Origin: Kitasatospora sp. NBC_01266
GTDB lineage: Bacteria > Actinomycetota > Actinomycetes > Streptomycetales > Streptomycetaceae
Length of the DNA stretch: 64,000 bases
Reading direction: 5' to 3'
Assembly: GCF_036242395.1 (NCBI RefSeq)
Contig: NZ_CP108458.1
Span: 3,100,001 to 3,164,000 of the forward strand
The notes under the pieces were generated by a model. That model was not told the origin of the DNA. It did not search any database and saw only the letters and a program-made list of their open reading frames with translations. Below are positions 33,397-41,278 of the stretch, piece after piece; within the stretch, counting starts at the first letter, position 1; every line of letters starts with the position of its first letter. Position numbers and translations under genes: made by a program.

Positions 33397-34530
33397 ATGA
33401 CCGAGGTCCTGATCGTCGGCGCCGGCCCCACCGGCCTCACCCTTGCCTGCGCACTCGCCCGGCGCGGCGTCGCCGTCCGCGTCATCGAGCGGAGCGCCGT
33501 CCACCACCACGAGTCACGGGGCAAGACGCTCACCGAAGGCAGTCTGGAGATCTTCGCGGAGTTCGGCATCGCCGACCGGCTCCGGGCGGAGGGGACGTCG
33601 CCGCAGATCAACCGGAAGTACTTCAACGGCGAGCACGTCAACGACACCCCCTCCCCGACCCCCGCCGTCTTCATCGCCCAGTGGCGCACCGAGGAGTTGC
33701 TCCGCGAGTGCCTCGCCGACCACGGCGTGGCCGTCGAACCGGGCAGCGCGCTCGCGGACTTCGAGCAGGACGAGCACGGCGTCACCGCCACCCTCGCCGA
33801 CGGGCGGCGGATCGGTGCCCGCTACCTGGTCGGCTGCGACGGCGGGCACAGCACCGTGCGCAGGCGGCTGGGTCTGGCGTTCGACGGGAAGAGCGAGCGG
33901 AGCACGTCGATGGTCTGCGGGGACGTGGAGGCGGACGGGCTCGACCGGGACGTCTGGCACCAGTGGTTCACGCCCGAGGGGGCGCTGCTGCTCTGGCCGA
34001 TCCCGGGCACCCGGGCCTTCCAGTTGCAGGCGTCGCCGGAGACCGACGAGCACGGCGCGCCCCTCGCACCGTCGCTCGAAGGCTTCCAGCGCCTCTTCGA
34101 CCGCTTCGCCCGGGTGCCCGGGATCCGGCTGCGCAACGCGAGTTGGCTGTCGACCTGGCGGGTCGGCGTGCGGATGGTCGACCGGATGCGGGTGGGCCGG
34201 GTCTTCCTGGCCGGGGACGCGGCCCATGTGCACCCGATCGCGGGCGGGTTGGGGATGAACACCGGGATCGCGGACGCCCACGCGCTGGCCCGCGTCCTGA
34301 CGTCCGAGGGCGCCGACGAGGCACGGCTGGAGGCCTACCAGGCCGAGCGGCTGCCGGTCGCCGCCTGGACCCTGAAGGTCACCAGCGACCGGCTCGCGCA
34401 CGTCATGGCGGCCACCCGGCAGCCCGGCGTCGGCACCGAGGCGGGCGCCGTGCTCGACCCGGCCCGGTCCGGCGGAAACCGGCCCCTCGGCGCTCAGCCC
34501 ACCGAGGCCCAGGCCGCCGGGGGGCGGTAG
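33397..34530 (+). CDS. FAD-dependent aromatic hydroxylase (PHBH family), short form
   Basis: The 377-aa product has the three PHBH motifs: GxGxxG in MTEVLIVGAGPTGLTLACAL, the DG motif YLVGCDGGHSTVRRRLGLAF, and the GD motif GRVFLAGDAAHVHPIAGGLG. These class A flavin monooxygenases use NAD(P)H and O2 to hydroxylate phenolic rings. Typical type II PKS hydroxylases have about 490-540 residues; this one stops soon after the FAD domain and lacks the C-terminal thioredoxin-like domain. cgaggag precedes ATG 33397 by 7 nt. The last 37 bp overlap the accE gene on the other strand. A tailoring role in the cluster is likely. Confidence 0.85.
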   Translation: MTEVLIVGAGPTGLTLACALARRGVAVRVIERSAVHHHESRGKTLTEGSLEIFAEFGIADRLRAEGTSPQINRKYFNGEHVNDTPSPTPAVFIAQWRTEELLRECLADHGVAVEPGSALADFEQDEHGVTATLADGRRIGARYLVGCDGGHSTVRRRLGLAFDGKSERSTSMVCGDVEADGLDRDVWHQWFTPEGALLLWPIPGTRAFQLQASPETDEHGAPLAPSLEGFQRLFDRFARVPGIRLRNASWLSTWRVGVRMVDRMRVGRVFLAGDAAHVHPIAGGLGMNTGIADAHALARVLTSEGADEARLEAYQAERLPVAAWTLKVTSDRLAHVMAATRQPGVGTEAGAVLDPARSGGNRPLGAQPTEAQAAGGR

Positions 34531-34715
34531 GCGCCGGCCATCCGCCACGAGGTGCGGCGGCGGGGCGGGGTGTGCGAGGCCGACCGGGCCGGCGCCGCGG
34601 CGGCGGGGTGCGCCGCCTGGGCCACCCGGGCCATCAACACGGCGGTCAGCGCGGCGAGTTCGTCGGGGGTGGGGTTGCCGTGCAGCACCTGAAGGGTCAG
34701 CATCTCGGTCCTCAC
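34494..34715 (-). CDS. accE: Acyl-CoA carboxylase epsilon subunit
   Basis: A 73-aa basic protein of the AccE/PccE type. MLTLQVLHGNPTPDELAALT is the conserved N-terminal signature that contacts the beta subunit, and the end (RTSWRMAGAYRPPAAW) matches the family's Arg/Trp-rich tail. The GTG start overlaps the stop of the beta-subunit gene (GTGA at 34715-34712), so it is translationally coupled. It would enhance malonyl-CoA supply from the beta subunit. The 3' end overlaps the convergent monooxygenase gene. Confidence 0.8.
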   Translation of the reverse strand: MRTEMLTLQVLHGNPTPDELAALTAVLMARVAQAAHPAAAAPARSASHTPPRRRTSWRMAGAYRPPAAWASVG

Positions 34716-36289
34716 ATCGGGGGGTTGGCGTGTTTGCGGGCCGGCAGGTCGGAGTGCTTGCCGCGCAGCACCGCGAGGGCGTGGGCAAGCACGGAGCGGG
34801 TCTCGGCGGGGTCGATGACGTCGTCCACCAGGCCGCGCTCGGCGGCGTAGTAGGGGTGCATCAGCTCCTCGCGGTACTCCTTCACCCGGCGCTCGCGGGC
34901 CGCGTCAGGATCGTCGGCGGCGGCGATCTCACGGCGGAAGACCACGTTGGCCGCGCCCTCGGCGCCCATCACGGCGATCTCGTTGGTCGGCCAGGCGAAG
35001 GAGAGGTCCGCGCCCACCGAGCGGGAGTCCATCACGATGTAGGCGCCGCCGTAGGCCTTGCGCAGGATCAGCTGGATCCGCGGCACGGTGGCGTTGCAGT
35101 AGGCGTAGAGCAGCTTGGCGCCGTGCCGGATGATGCCGCCGTGCTCCTGGTCGCGGCCCGGCAGGAAGCCGGGCACGTCGACCAGGGTGACCAGCGGGAT
35201 GCTGAAGGCGTCGCACATCTGAACGAAGCGGGCCGCCTTCTCCGAGGAGTGGATGTCCAGCACCCCGGCCAGGTTCTGCGGCTGGTTGGCGACGATGCCG
35301 ACCACCCGGCCCTCGATCCGGGCCAGCACGACGAGCACGCTGGTGGCCCAGCTCTCGTGGATCTCCAGGTACTCGCCGTGGTCGACGATCTCCTCGATCA
35401 CCTTGCGCATGTCGTACGGGCGGCAGCCGGAGGCGGGGACCAGGTCGAGCAGCGACTCGGTGCGGCGCTCCAGCGGGTCGTCGCAGGGCGTCATGGGCGG
35501 CGTCTCGCGGTTGTTCTGCGGCAGCAGCGAGAGCAGGAAGCGGACCTCCTCCAGGCAGGTCTGCTCGTCGTCGTAGACGAAGTGCGCCACGCCCGAGATG
35601 CTGCCGTGCACATCGGCGCCGCCCAGGCCGTTCTGGGAGATCTTCTCGCCGGTGACGGCCTGCACCACGTCGGGGCCGGTGATGAACATCTGCGAGGTCT
35701 CGCGGACCATGAAGACGAAGTCGGTCAGCGCGGGGCTGTAGGCGGCGCCGCCGGCGCAGGGGCCGAGCATCACCGAGATCTGCGGGATGACCCCCGAGGC
35801 CCTGACATTGCGCTGGAAGATGCCGCCGTAGCCGGCCAGCGCGGTGACACCCTCCTGGATCCGGGCGCCGGCACCGTCGTTGAGCGAGACCAGCGGGGCA
35901 CCGGCCGCGATGGCCATGTCCATGATCTTGTGGATCTTCTGCGCGTGGGCCTCGCCCAGCGCGCCGCCGAAGATCCGGAAGTCGTGCGCGTAGACGAAGA
36001 CCGTCCGCCCGCGGACCAGTCCCCAGCCGGTGAGCACGCCGTCGCTGTGCGGCTTTCTGTCCTCCAGGCCGAAGCCGGTGGCGCGGTGCCGGCGCAGCCC
36101 CTCGACCTCGTGGAAGGAGCCCTCGTCCAGCAGCAGTTCGATCCGTTCGCGCGCCGTCAGCTTGCCCTTGGCGTGCTGCGCCTCGGTCGCCTGCTCGCTG
36201 GGGCCCTGCCGGACCCGCTCGCGCAGCGCCAGCAACTCGGCGGTGCGGGCGCGCAGGTGGTCCTCGTCGGTGCTGATCATGGTGGTCAT
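34712..36289 (-). CDS. Acyl-CoA carboxylase beta (carboxyltransferase) subunit
   Basis: A 525-aa AccB/PccB-type carboxyltransferase that moves CO2 from biotin to acetyl- or propionyl-CoA. N-half crotonase-like elements are VYAHDFRIFGGALGEAHAQK and GAGARIQEGVTALAGYGGIF; the oxyanion and biotin-site glycines are in LGPCAGGAAYSPALTDF. In the C-half, VVGIVANQPQNLAGVLDIHS, PLVTLVDVPGFLPGRDQEHG and LRKAYGGAYIVMDSRSVGAD are typical. The residue selecting acetyl versus propionyl (Asp in AccB6/PccB) lies in the DVPGF region but cannot be assigned by eye. No biotin-carrier alpha subunit is in the window. Coupled to both neighbours by 4-bp overlaps. Confidence 0.9.
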   Translation of the reverse strand: MTTMISTDEDHLRARTAELLALRERVRQGPSEQATEAQHAKGKLTARERIELLLDEGSFHEVEGLRRHRATGFGLEDRKPHSDGVLTGWGLVRGRTVFVYAHDFRIFGGALGEAHAQKIHKIMDMAIAAGAPLVSLNDGAGARIQEGVTALAGYGGIFQRNVRASGVIPQISVMLGPCAGGAAYSPALTDFVFMVRETSQMFITGPDVVQAVTGEKISQNGLGGADVHGSISGVAHFVYDDEQTCLEEVRFLLSLLPQNNRETPPMTPCDDPLERRTESLLDLVPASGCRPYDMRKVIEEIVDHGEYLEIHESWATSVLVVLARIEGRVVGIVANQPQNLAGVLDIHSSEKAARFVQMCDAFSIPLVTLVDVPGFLPGRDQEHGGIIRHGAKLLYAYCNATVPRIQLILRKAYGGAYIVMDSRSVGADLSFAWPTNEIAVMGAEGAANVVFRREIAAADDPDAARERRVKEYREELMHPYYAAERGLVDDVIDPAETRSVLAHALAVLRGKHSDLPARKHANPPM

Positions 36290-36837
36290 GCGTCACCTGT
36301 TCCTGAGGTACGGAGTCCTGAGGTGCGGGCGTCCTGAGGTACGAAGTCCTGAGGTACGAAGTCCTGAGGTACGAAGTCCTGAGGTGCGAAGTCCTGAGCT
36401 GCGGGCGTCGCTGGCGCACGGACGTCGTCCCGCAGCACGGACCGGCTGCGCACCTGCCAGTCGGCGGCGGCGTCCCGGCGGACCAGGACGTCCTCCAGGA
36501 CGGTGCTGACGAACGGCTGCGGCGGCCGGCCGGCCCGGTTCTCCAGCACCAGGACGTAGGAGCGGGCGAAGACCTCGTCCGCTCCCCTGGGCTCCACCGT
36601 GAGAGCGCTCAGGAGGTGACGGTGCGCCACCCCCTCGGCCCGGCGGGCGGCCAGGTTCGCCAGCGTGCCCGCCTCGATGGCGGCCCGGCCGCGCACCGGC
36701 GCGGGCAGGCCGTTGGAGGCGAAGACACCGTCCTCGGTGAAGGTGGCCGCCCAGCCGACGGCGTCGCCCTCGTCGATGGTCCGCATCTGGCGGGCGTAGA
36801 AGTCCAGGATCCGCGCGTACACGTGCTCAGCCTGCAT
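36286..36837 (-). CDS. SnoaL/NTF2-like protein with repetitive tail
   Basis: A 183-aa protein. Residues 1-135 are an NTF2 fold (YARILDFYARQMRTIDEGDA, WAATFTEDGVFASNGLPAPV, RGRAAIEAGTLANLAARR, SRSVLRDD), the family containing SnoaL-type cyclases and small isomerases. Residues 145-175 are tandem copies of a DFVPQ pentapeptide from a 15-bp DNA repeat. A similar domain is fused to the acyl ligase at 38205, suggesting the same substrate. ATG 36837 is chosen by homology; the stop overlaps the carboxylase start (ATGA). Confidence 0.75.
   Translation of the reverse strand: MQAEHVYARILDFYARQMRTIDEGDAVGWAATFTEDGVFASNGLPAPVRGRAAIEAGTLANLAARRAEGVAHRHLLSALTVEPRGADEVFARSYVLVLENRAGRPPQPFVSTVLEDVLVRRDAAADWQVRSRSVLRDDVRAPATPAAQDFAPQDFVPQDFVPQDFVPQDARTSGLRTSGTGDA
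36301..36406. repeat. 15-bp tandem repeat encoding a Gln-Asp-Phe-Val-Pro tail
   Basis: Seven copies of a tcctgaggtacgaag-like unit. Four are perfect or one mismatch (36332-36391), and the others carry substitutions and one 16-bp unit. They are within the C-terminal coding region of the SnoaL-like gene. Confidence 0.9.
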
Positions 36838-36903
36838 GCGGTGCAGGGTGGCGCGGGGCGCTGGAGATGCGCTGGAGTGGATGACCGGGCTGGTCGGAAC
36901 GGG

Positions 36904-36936
36904 TTCGAGTTCCGTTCGAGGGCGACGGCCGATGCT
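36904..36936 (+). promoter_or_regulatory. SARP-type direct heptamers and -10, cyclase promoter
   Basis: TTCGAGT (36904) and TTCGAGG (36915) are 11 bp apart, then 8 nt, then CGATGCT as the -10. The ATG is 34 nt downstream. Because the repeats lie in a divergent region, they could also serve the SnoaL-accB-accE operon on the other strand, but the plus-strand -10 fits better. Confidence 0.65.
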
Positions 36937-36969
36937 GCGCAGGCCGGCACCACGCCCTGGGAGGACCTC

Positions 36970-37758
36970 ATGCCACTGATCGACCTGTCCGCCACGGTGG
37001 ACGCACAACTCTGGGAGCCCGACCCGGTCACCCACACCACCCTGTCGGCCGTCGAGGGCGCCGAGCACATGGCGAAGGGGATGCGGGCCGCGTTCGGCAT
37101 CGAGTTCTCCCCCGGGGAGCTACCGGGCGGCGAGTTCCTGACCAACGACCTGATGTCGCTGACCACCCACACCGGCACGCACGTCGACGCCCCGGCCCAT
37201 TACGGCGCCCGGGCGGACGGCAGCCAGGGGCGGACCATCGACCAGCTGCCGCTGGACTGGTTCCACCGGCCCGGCTTCGTGCTGGACCTGCGCGGGGTAC
37301 GGGAGCAGGGGCGCAGCGTGGCCGACGACGCCGACCTGCGGGCCGCGCTGGACCGGATCGGCTACCGGCCGCGACCGCTGGACATCGCGCTGCTGCACAC
37401 CGGTGCCGACGCCTGGGGCGGCACCCAGCGCTACTTCACCGAGTTCACCGGTCTGGACGGCTCGGCCACCCGGTTCCTGCTCGAGCTGGGCATCCGGGTG
37501 ATCGGCACCGACGCGTTCAGCCTGGACGCGCCGTTCGGCGACATCATCGCCCGCTACCGCGCCACCGGGGACCGCTCGGTGCTCTGGCCGGCCCACTTCG
37601 CCGGACGGGAGCAGGAGTACTGCCAGATCGAGCGGCTGGCCGGACTGGCGGCGCTGCCCCGTCCGCACGGGTTCACGGTGAGCTGCTTCCCGGTCAAGAT
37701 CGCTCGGGCGGGCGCGGGTTGGACCCGGGCGGTCGCGCATCTGCCGGACCCGGAGTGA
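36970..37758 (+). CDS. Metal-dependent cyclase (kynurenine-formamidase fold), polyketide ring cyclase
   Basis: A 262-aa member of the cyclase family PF04199. The metal motif HTGTHVDAPAHYG is present, with further family features LDLRGVREQGRSVADDADLR, LLHTGADAWGGTQRYFTEFT and GIRVIGTDAFSLDAPFGD. In type II PKS clusters these enzymes (for example OxyN, MtmY) close a late ring of the aromatic polyketide. gggagg is 6 nt before the ATG. It is divergent from the SnoaL-like operon and carries the SARP-type promoter above. Confidence 0.8.
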   Translation: MPLIDLSATVDAQLWEPDPVTHTTLSAVEGAEHMAKGMRAAFGIEFSPGELPGGEFLTNDLMSLTTHTGTHVDAPAHYGARADGSQGRTIDQLPLDWFHRPGFVLDLRGVREQGRSVADDADLRAALDRIGYRPRPLDIALLHTGADAWGGTQRYFTEFTGLDGSATRFLLELGIRVIGTDAFSLDAPFGDIIARYRATGDRSVLWPAHFAGREQEYCQIERLAGLAALPRPHGFTVSCFPVKIARAGAGWTRAVAHLPDPE

Positions 37759-37965
37759 GCGGGCGTGGGAACGCACCGGGAGAACGCACGGGGAGAACGC
37801 ACCGGGAGGGAGAACGCGGCGGCTTTGGCGGCCGACCGGCGCCGCCGACGAAAAGCATCAAGATTCGCTCAACCGCCAGCGCTTTTTCGGCCAGTCGGTC
37901 GTACCCTGATCACGTCTGACTCACCTGGTGAGCAGCGCGGACCAATCACGTCTCGGGGCGGAAAC

Positions 37966-38154
37966 ATGAAGCGTATTCGCAGTGCATGGGCGGCAGTCAG
38001 TCACCTCTTCCCGGGCCTCAACCGAGGCTGGGAGACCCGCTACGACCACCCGCACTCCCACCTGCGCACCCAGGCGCCGGACATGAAGGCGGTCCGAGCC
38101 CGCGAGGCCGACCGTCTGCGGGGCTACGGCGGGAACCTCGGCGGCGGCCTGTAG
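37966..38154 (+). CDS. Small basic protein of unknown function
   Basis: A 62-aa protein, MKRIRSAWAAVSHLFPGLNR onward, with an internal HPHSHLRTQ and a Gly-rich end (GYGGNLGGGL). No domain recognised; no membrane segment. ggggcgg lies a few bases before ATG 37966, third-position GC is high and a strong terminator follows directly, which together support it being a gene. The role in the cluster is unknown. Confidence 0.5.
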   Translation: MKRIRSAWAAVSHLFPGLNRGWETRYDHPHSHLRTQAPDMKAVRAREADRLRGYGGNLGGGL

Positions 38155-38162
38155 GCAACTCC

Positions 38163-38196
38163 GATCGGCCCTGAGCAGACCCGCTCAGGGCCGATC
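38163..38196. terminator. Terminator between the small gene and the ligase
   Basis: A 14-bp stem gatcggccctgagc with its complement around a 6-nt loop, in the 50-bp convergent gap. ctgatcgggc at 38211-38220 partly repeats the arm. Confidence 0.85.
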
Positions 38197-38204
38197 TGGT
38201 CTGC

Positions 38205-40166
38205 TCAGGGCTGATCGGGCGAGAGTTGGCGCTTCGCCACCTGCCAGCCGGCGGTGGCGCTCCAGACCAGTTCGTCGGTCAGCCCGGCGCCCGCCAGCGC
38301 GCGCGGGCGCTCGCCCGGCAGGGTGGCGAAGATCAGCGTGTGGGCCCGGGCGGTCAGGCGGCCGTCGCCGTTGCGGTGCAGGGTCAGGCCGCTGATCAGG
38401 TGCCGGTTGACCTGACCGGTGGCCGCGCGCTGCTCGCGCATGCGACGGCTGTGCTCGACGATGGCGGCCCGGCCGCGCAGCGGGTCGGCGGAACCGGTGG
38501 CGCCGAACTCGGCCTCGGGGTGGAAGGTGGCTCCGTAGGCGTCCAGTTCGCCGTCGTCCACGGCCTGCACCTGGCGGGCGTAGAACTGCGTCAACTGCTC
38601 GTGGAGTTGGTCGGCGCGGGCGCGCAACTCGGCGCGCAGGGCGGCGCGGTCCACCTTGCCGTTGGTCGGCCGGCGCGGGATCGCGGACAGCGGCTCGGCG
38701 TGCACGATCCGCTGGGCGGCGGGGAGTTCGGCGTTGACCTCGGCGAGGACGGCGGCAACCGCGGGCCCCGACCCGGAGGGTGACTCGGCGTGCGACTCGG
38801 CGTGCGACTCGGCGTGCGGCTCGGCGCAGACGATGAAGGCCATCGGGACCGGGTTCCCGTCCGCGTCCGGGCCGTCCAGCACCGCGGCGTCACGCACCGC
38901 CGGGTGCGCCAGCAGCGCCCGTTCCAGCACCGAGGGGCAGATCAGCTCGCCGGACCGGTGGAAGACGTCGGCCACCCGGTCCAGCACGAACAGGTAGCCG
39001 TCCGCGTCCAGCCGGACGACGTCGCCGGTGGCGAACCAGCCGTCGGCGTCGAACGGCGCAAGATCCGGACGGTCCAGGTAGCCAAGCATCAACTGCGGCC
39101 CCTGCACGAGTAGTTCACCAACGCTGCCGGACGGCAGCGGACGCCGGGTGACCAGGTCGACCACCTGCGAGCGGGTGTCGGCCAGCGCCGGACCGGCCGA
39201 GCCGGCCCGCGGCGCGCGCGGGCCGTCGGAGTGCAGCAGGTAGGCGGCCTCGGTGAGCCCGTAGCCCTGGAAGACCGGCACCCCGAACTGTGCGGCGAGG
39301 GTGCGCACCACGGGCGCGGGCAGGGTCGCGTTGCCGGCCGCGATCTGGCGCACGGTACGGAACTTGAGCTCGCCGAGTCCGGGGTCGGCGGCCATCCGGG
39401 CCAGCGCCACGGGGAGCGCGTAGTAGTGGGTGGCGCCGTAGCGGTCGGCCCACTCGACGGCCTCGGTAGCGCTGCCGCCCGGACCGCCGGGTGCCAGCAC
39501 CTGCGAAGCTCCCGCGAACACCCCGGCGTTGAGGTGCAGCGGGGAGCAGATCGGCAGGTGCGCGAAGAGCGTCGAGTCGGCGTCCACCTGGTGGGCGTGG
39601 GCGAACTGGACGGCGCAGGACTTGATCGCGTGGTGGCCGAGGGCAACGCCCTTGGTCGGCCCGGTGGTGCCGCTGGTGAAGGTGATCGCGGCCGGCCGCT
39701 CGACGGGCGGCGGCCCGGCCGGCCGGAGCCGACCGGGCTCCAGGTCCGTCCCGGTGGCCTCGCCGATCACCAGCACCTGCTCCAGGAAGGGGAGTTCGGC
39801 GCGCAGCGCGGCCAGCCGACCGGCCAGCTCGGGGCTGACCAGCGCGACGGCGACCTTGGCGGCGGCCAGCAGGTGGCGCAACGCCGGGTCCGGCAGCAGC
39901 GGGTTGACCGGCACCACGGTGTTGCCGCTGCGCAGTACCGCGTAGTAGCCGACCGGGAAGTCCGGGTGGAGCAGGGCGCAGACCGCGATCCGGACCCCGC
40001 TGCGGCCGAGCCCCTCCGCCAGCCGGCCGGCCCAGTCGTCGACCCGGCGGTCCAGCTCGGCGAAGCTCAACTCCCCTGCGGCGCTGTACAGCGCGGGGTG
40101 GTCGGGGCGGCGGCGGGCGGACTCGGCGAGCAGCACGTCGACCGTGCCGGGTGGGACGGTGAGCAT
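38205..40166 (-). CDS. Acyl-CoA/acyl-ACP ligase (ANL superfamily) fused to a SnoaL-like domain
   Basis: A 653-aa fusion. Residues 1-510 are an adenylate-forming enzyme: P-loop AAITFTSGTTGPTKGVALGH, VPVFQGYGLTEAAYLLHSDG, DGWFATGDVVRLDADGYLFV, RVADVFHRSGELICP, and the A10 Lys in IPRRPTNGKVDRAAL. A 12-bp DNA tandem repeat (38782-38817) encodes the linker HAESHAESHAES. Residues 520-653 are NTF2/SnoaL-like (LTQFYARQVQAVDDGELDAY, GATFHPEAEFGATGSADPLR, RGRAAIVEHSRRMREQR), related to the 36286 protein. It would activate a carboxylic acid and could hold or isomerise the product. ATG 40166 has GGAGG 7 nt upstream. Confidence 0.85.
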   Translation of the reverse strand: MLTVPPGTVDVLLAESARRRPDHPALYSAAGELSFAELDRRVDDWAGRLAEGLGRSGVRIAVCALLHPDFPVGYYAVLRSGNTVVPVNPLLPDPALRHLLAAAKVAVALVSPELAGRLAALRAELPFLEQVLVIGEATGTDLEPGRLRPAGPPPVERPAAITFTSGTTGPTKGVALGHHAIKSCAVQFAHAHQVDADSTLFAHLPICSPLHLNAGVFAGASQVLAPGGPGGSATEAVEWADRYGATHYYALPVALARMAADPGLGELKFRTVRQIAAGNATLPAPVVRTLAAQFGVPVFQGYGLTEAAYLLHSDGPRAPRAGSAGPALADTRSQVVDLVTRRPLPSGSVGELLVQGPQLMLGYLDRPDLAPFDADGWFATGDVVRLDADGYLFVLDRVADVFHRSGELICPSVLERALLAHPAVRDAAVLDGPDADGNPVPMAFIVCAEPHAESHAESHAESPSGSGPAVAAVLAEVNAELPAAQRIVHAEPLSAIPRRPTNGKVDRAALRAELRARADQLHEQLTQFYARQVQAVDDGELDAYGATFHPEAEFGATGSADPLRGRAAIVEHSRRMREQRAATGQVNRHLISGLTLHRNGDGRLTARAHTLIFATLPGERPRALAGAGLTDELVWSATAGWQVAKRQLSPDQP

Positions 40167-40213
40167 CGGGAGCCTCCTGGGGCGCGGACGGTGCGGGGTC
40201 TCACGGGTCGGCG

Positions 40214-40252
40214 GGGGATCAACGGCGGGGATCAACGGCGGGGCTCAACAGC
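40214..40252. repeat. 13-bp tandem repeat upstream of the ligase
   Basis: Two perfect copies of ggggatcaacggc (40214-40226, 40227-40239) and a third variant (ggggctcaac...). On the minus strand it reads GTTGATCCCC, in the ligase leader and the downstream end of the aromatase operon; could be a promoter element or slippage. Confidence 0.8.
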
Positions 40253-40260
40253 TCCCGGAA

Positions 40261-41229
40261 TCAAAGGCGTTGACTCCTGCGGGCTTCGGCGAACTCCTTG
40301 GCGTGCCGCAGCGTGGTGGCGCTGTTGGTGCCCAGCGCCTGCCGGACCCGCTCGCGCGCCTGGGGCACCGTGGCCGCCGGGCCCAGCAGTTCGGCGATGC
40401 CCGCCCGGTCGAGGGTGACGGCGTGCCAGGAGGTGGCGAGCAGACCGGGGCCACCGTCCGGATCGGGTCCGACCACCCAGCGGCCGGTGTGCGCGGCCAG
40501 CACCGGAGACGCCTTGACCTGCTTGTAGACGATGGTGCCCCGGTCGGCGAAGGGCAGCCGGACCGAGCCGGTGGTGTGCACGCTGCCGTCCGGTGCTCGG
40601 GTGTCCATCTCCAGGTACTGCACGCCCGCGCGCTCGCTCAGCTCGAGGCGCGCCACGTGCGGCAGTCTGCTGGGCCACTGGTCGGCCCGGTCGAGGAAGT
40701 CGAAGACGTCCGCCGCCGCGCCGTCGATCCGCACCGAGTCGCTGAAGCTGAACCGCAGCGCGTCGGCGGCGCCGTCCTCGGGCGCGGTCGCGGCGGCGGC
40801 GAGCGCGCGCAGTTCGGCGGTGCTGTTGCGGTCGATGGCCTGCTCGATCCAGCGCACCGCGTCGGGGTCGTCGGCGACGGCCGCGTAGTCGTGCAGCAGC
40901 ACCACCTCGCTGCCGCCCTCGACGGCGGTGACCTGCCATGCGCCGCCCATCCTGGCCACCGGCGGCGAGGAGACCAGCTGGCGGAAGCCGATCCGGTGGC
41001 GGGCCGGGTCGAGCGAGCGGCGGGAGGTCCAGTGGCGCACCTCGCCGTTGGCGAAGGCCCAGATCCGCAGCAACTGCTCGGTGCTGTCCTCCTCACCGAC
41101 CTCGGCGTGGACCGTGGGCCCGAAGACCTGCGGCCAGCTCGCCGCATCGGCGATCAGCCCGAAGACCCGCTCGGGGGCCGCCGCGACGGTGATCCGGTGC
41201 CGGGTGACCCGGGTGGTGGCCAGTGCCAC
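40261..41229 (-). CDS. Di-domain aromatase/cyclase
   Basis: A 322-aa bifunctional ARO/CYC with two SRPBCC (START-like) halves: residues 1-150 (RITVAAAPERVFGLIADAAS, WPQVFGPTVHAEVGEEDSTE, GFRQLVSSPPVARMGGAWQV) and 165-310 (SVRIDGAAADVFDFLDRADQ, WPSRLPHVARLELSERAGVQ). Di-domain ARO/CYCs close and aromatise the first ring (C7-C12) of a C9-reduced polyketide chain. It accompanies the C9-ketoreductase immediately upstream, 49 bp away, in the same transcript. The GTG start has GGAGAG 4-9 nt upstream. Confidence 0.9.
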   Translation of the reverse strand: MALATTRVTRHRITVAAAPERVFGLIADAASWPQVFGPTVHAEVGEEDSTEQLLRIWAFANGEVRHWTSRRSLDPARHRIGFRQLVSSPPVARMGGAWQVTAVEGGSEVVLLHDYAAVADDPDAVRWIEQAIDRNSTAELRALAAAATAPEDGAADALRFSFSDSVRIDGAAADVFDFLDRADQWPSRLPHVARLELSERAGVQYLEMDTRAPDGSVHTTGSVRLPFADRGTIVYKQVKASPVLAAHTGRWVVGPDPDGGPGLLATSWHAVTLDRAGIAELLGPAATVPQARERVRQALGTNSATTLRHAKEFAEARRSQRL

Positions 41230-41278
41230 GGTGCTCTCCCTCCGCTGCCGGACCGGCCCTGAGCCGGCTCGGCGCTGA

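Noticed and set aside
36301..36406. CRISPR-like or integron-like repeat
   Set aside because: Contiguous 15-bp units in frame within a coding region.
36898..36925. tRNA T-arm (ggttcgagttcc)
   Set aside because: No acceptor or anticodon arm; the sequence is explained by 11-bp heptamer repeats.
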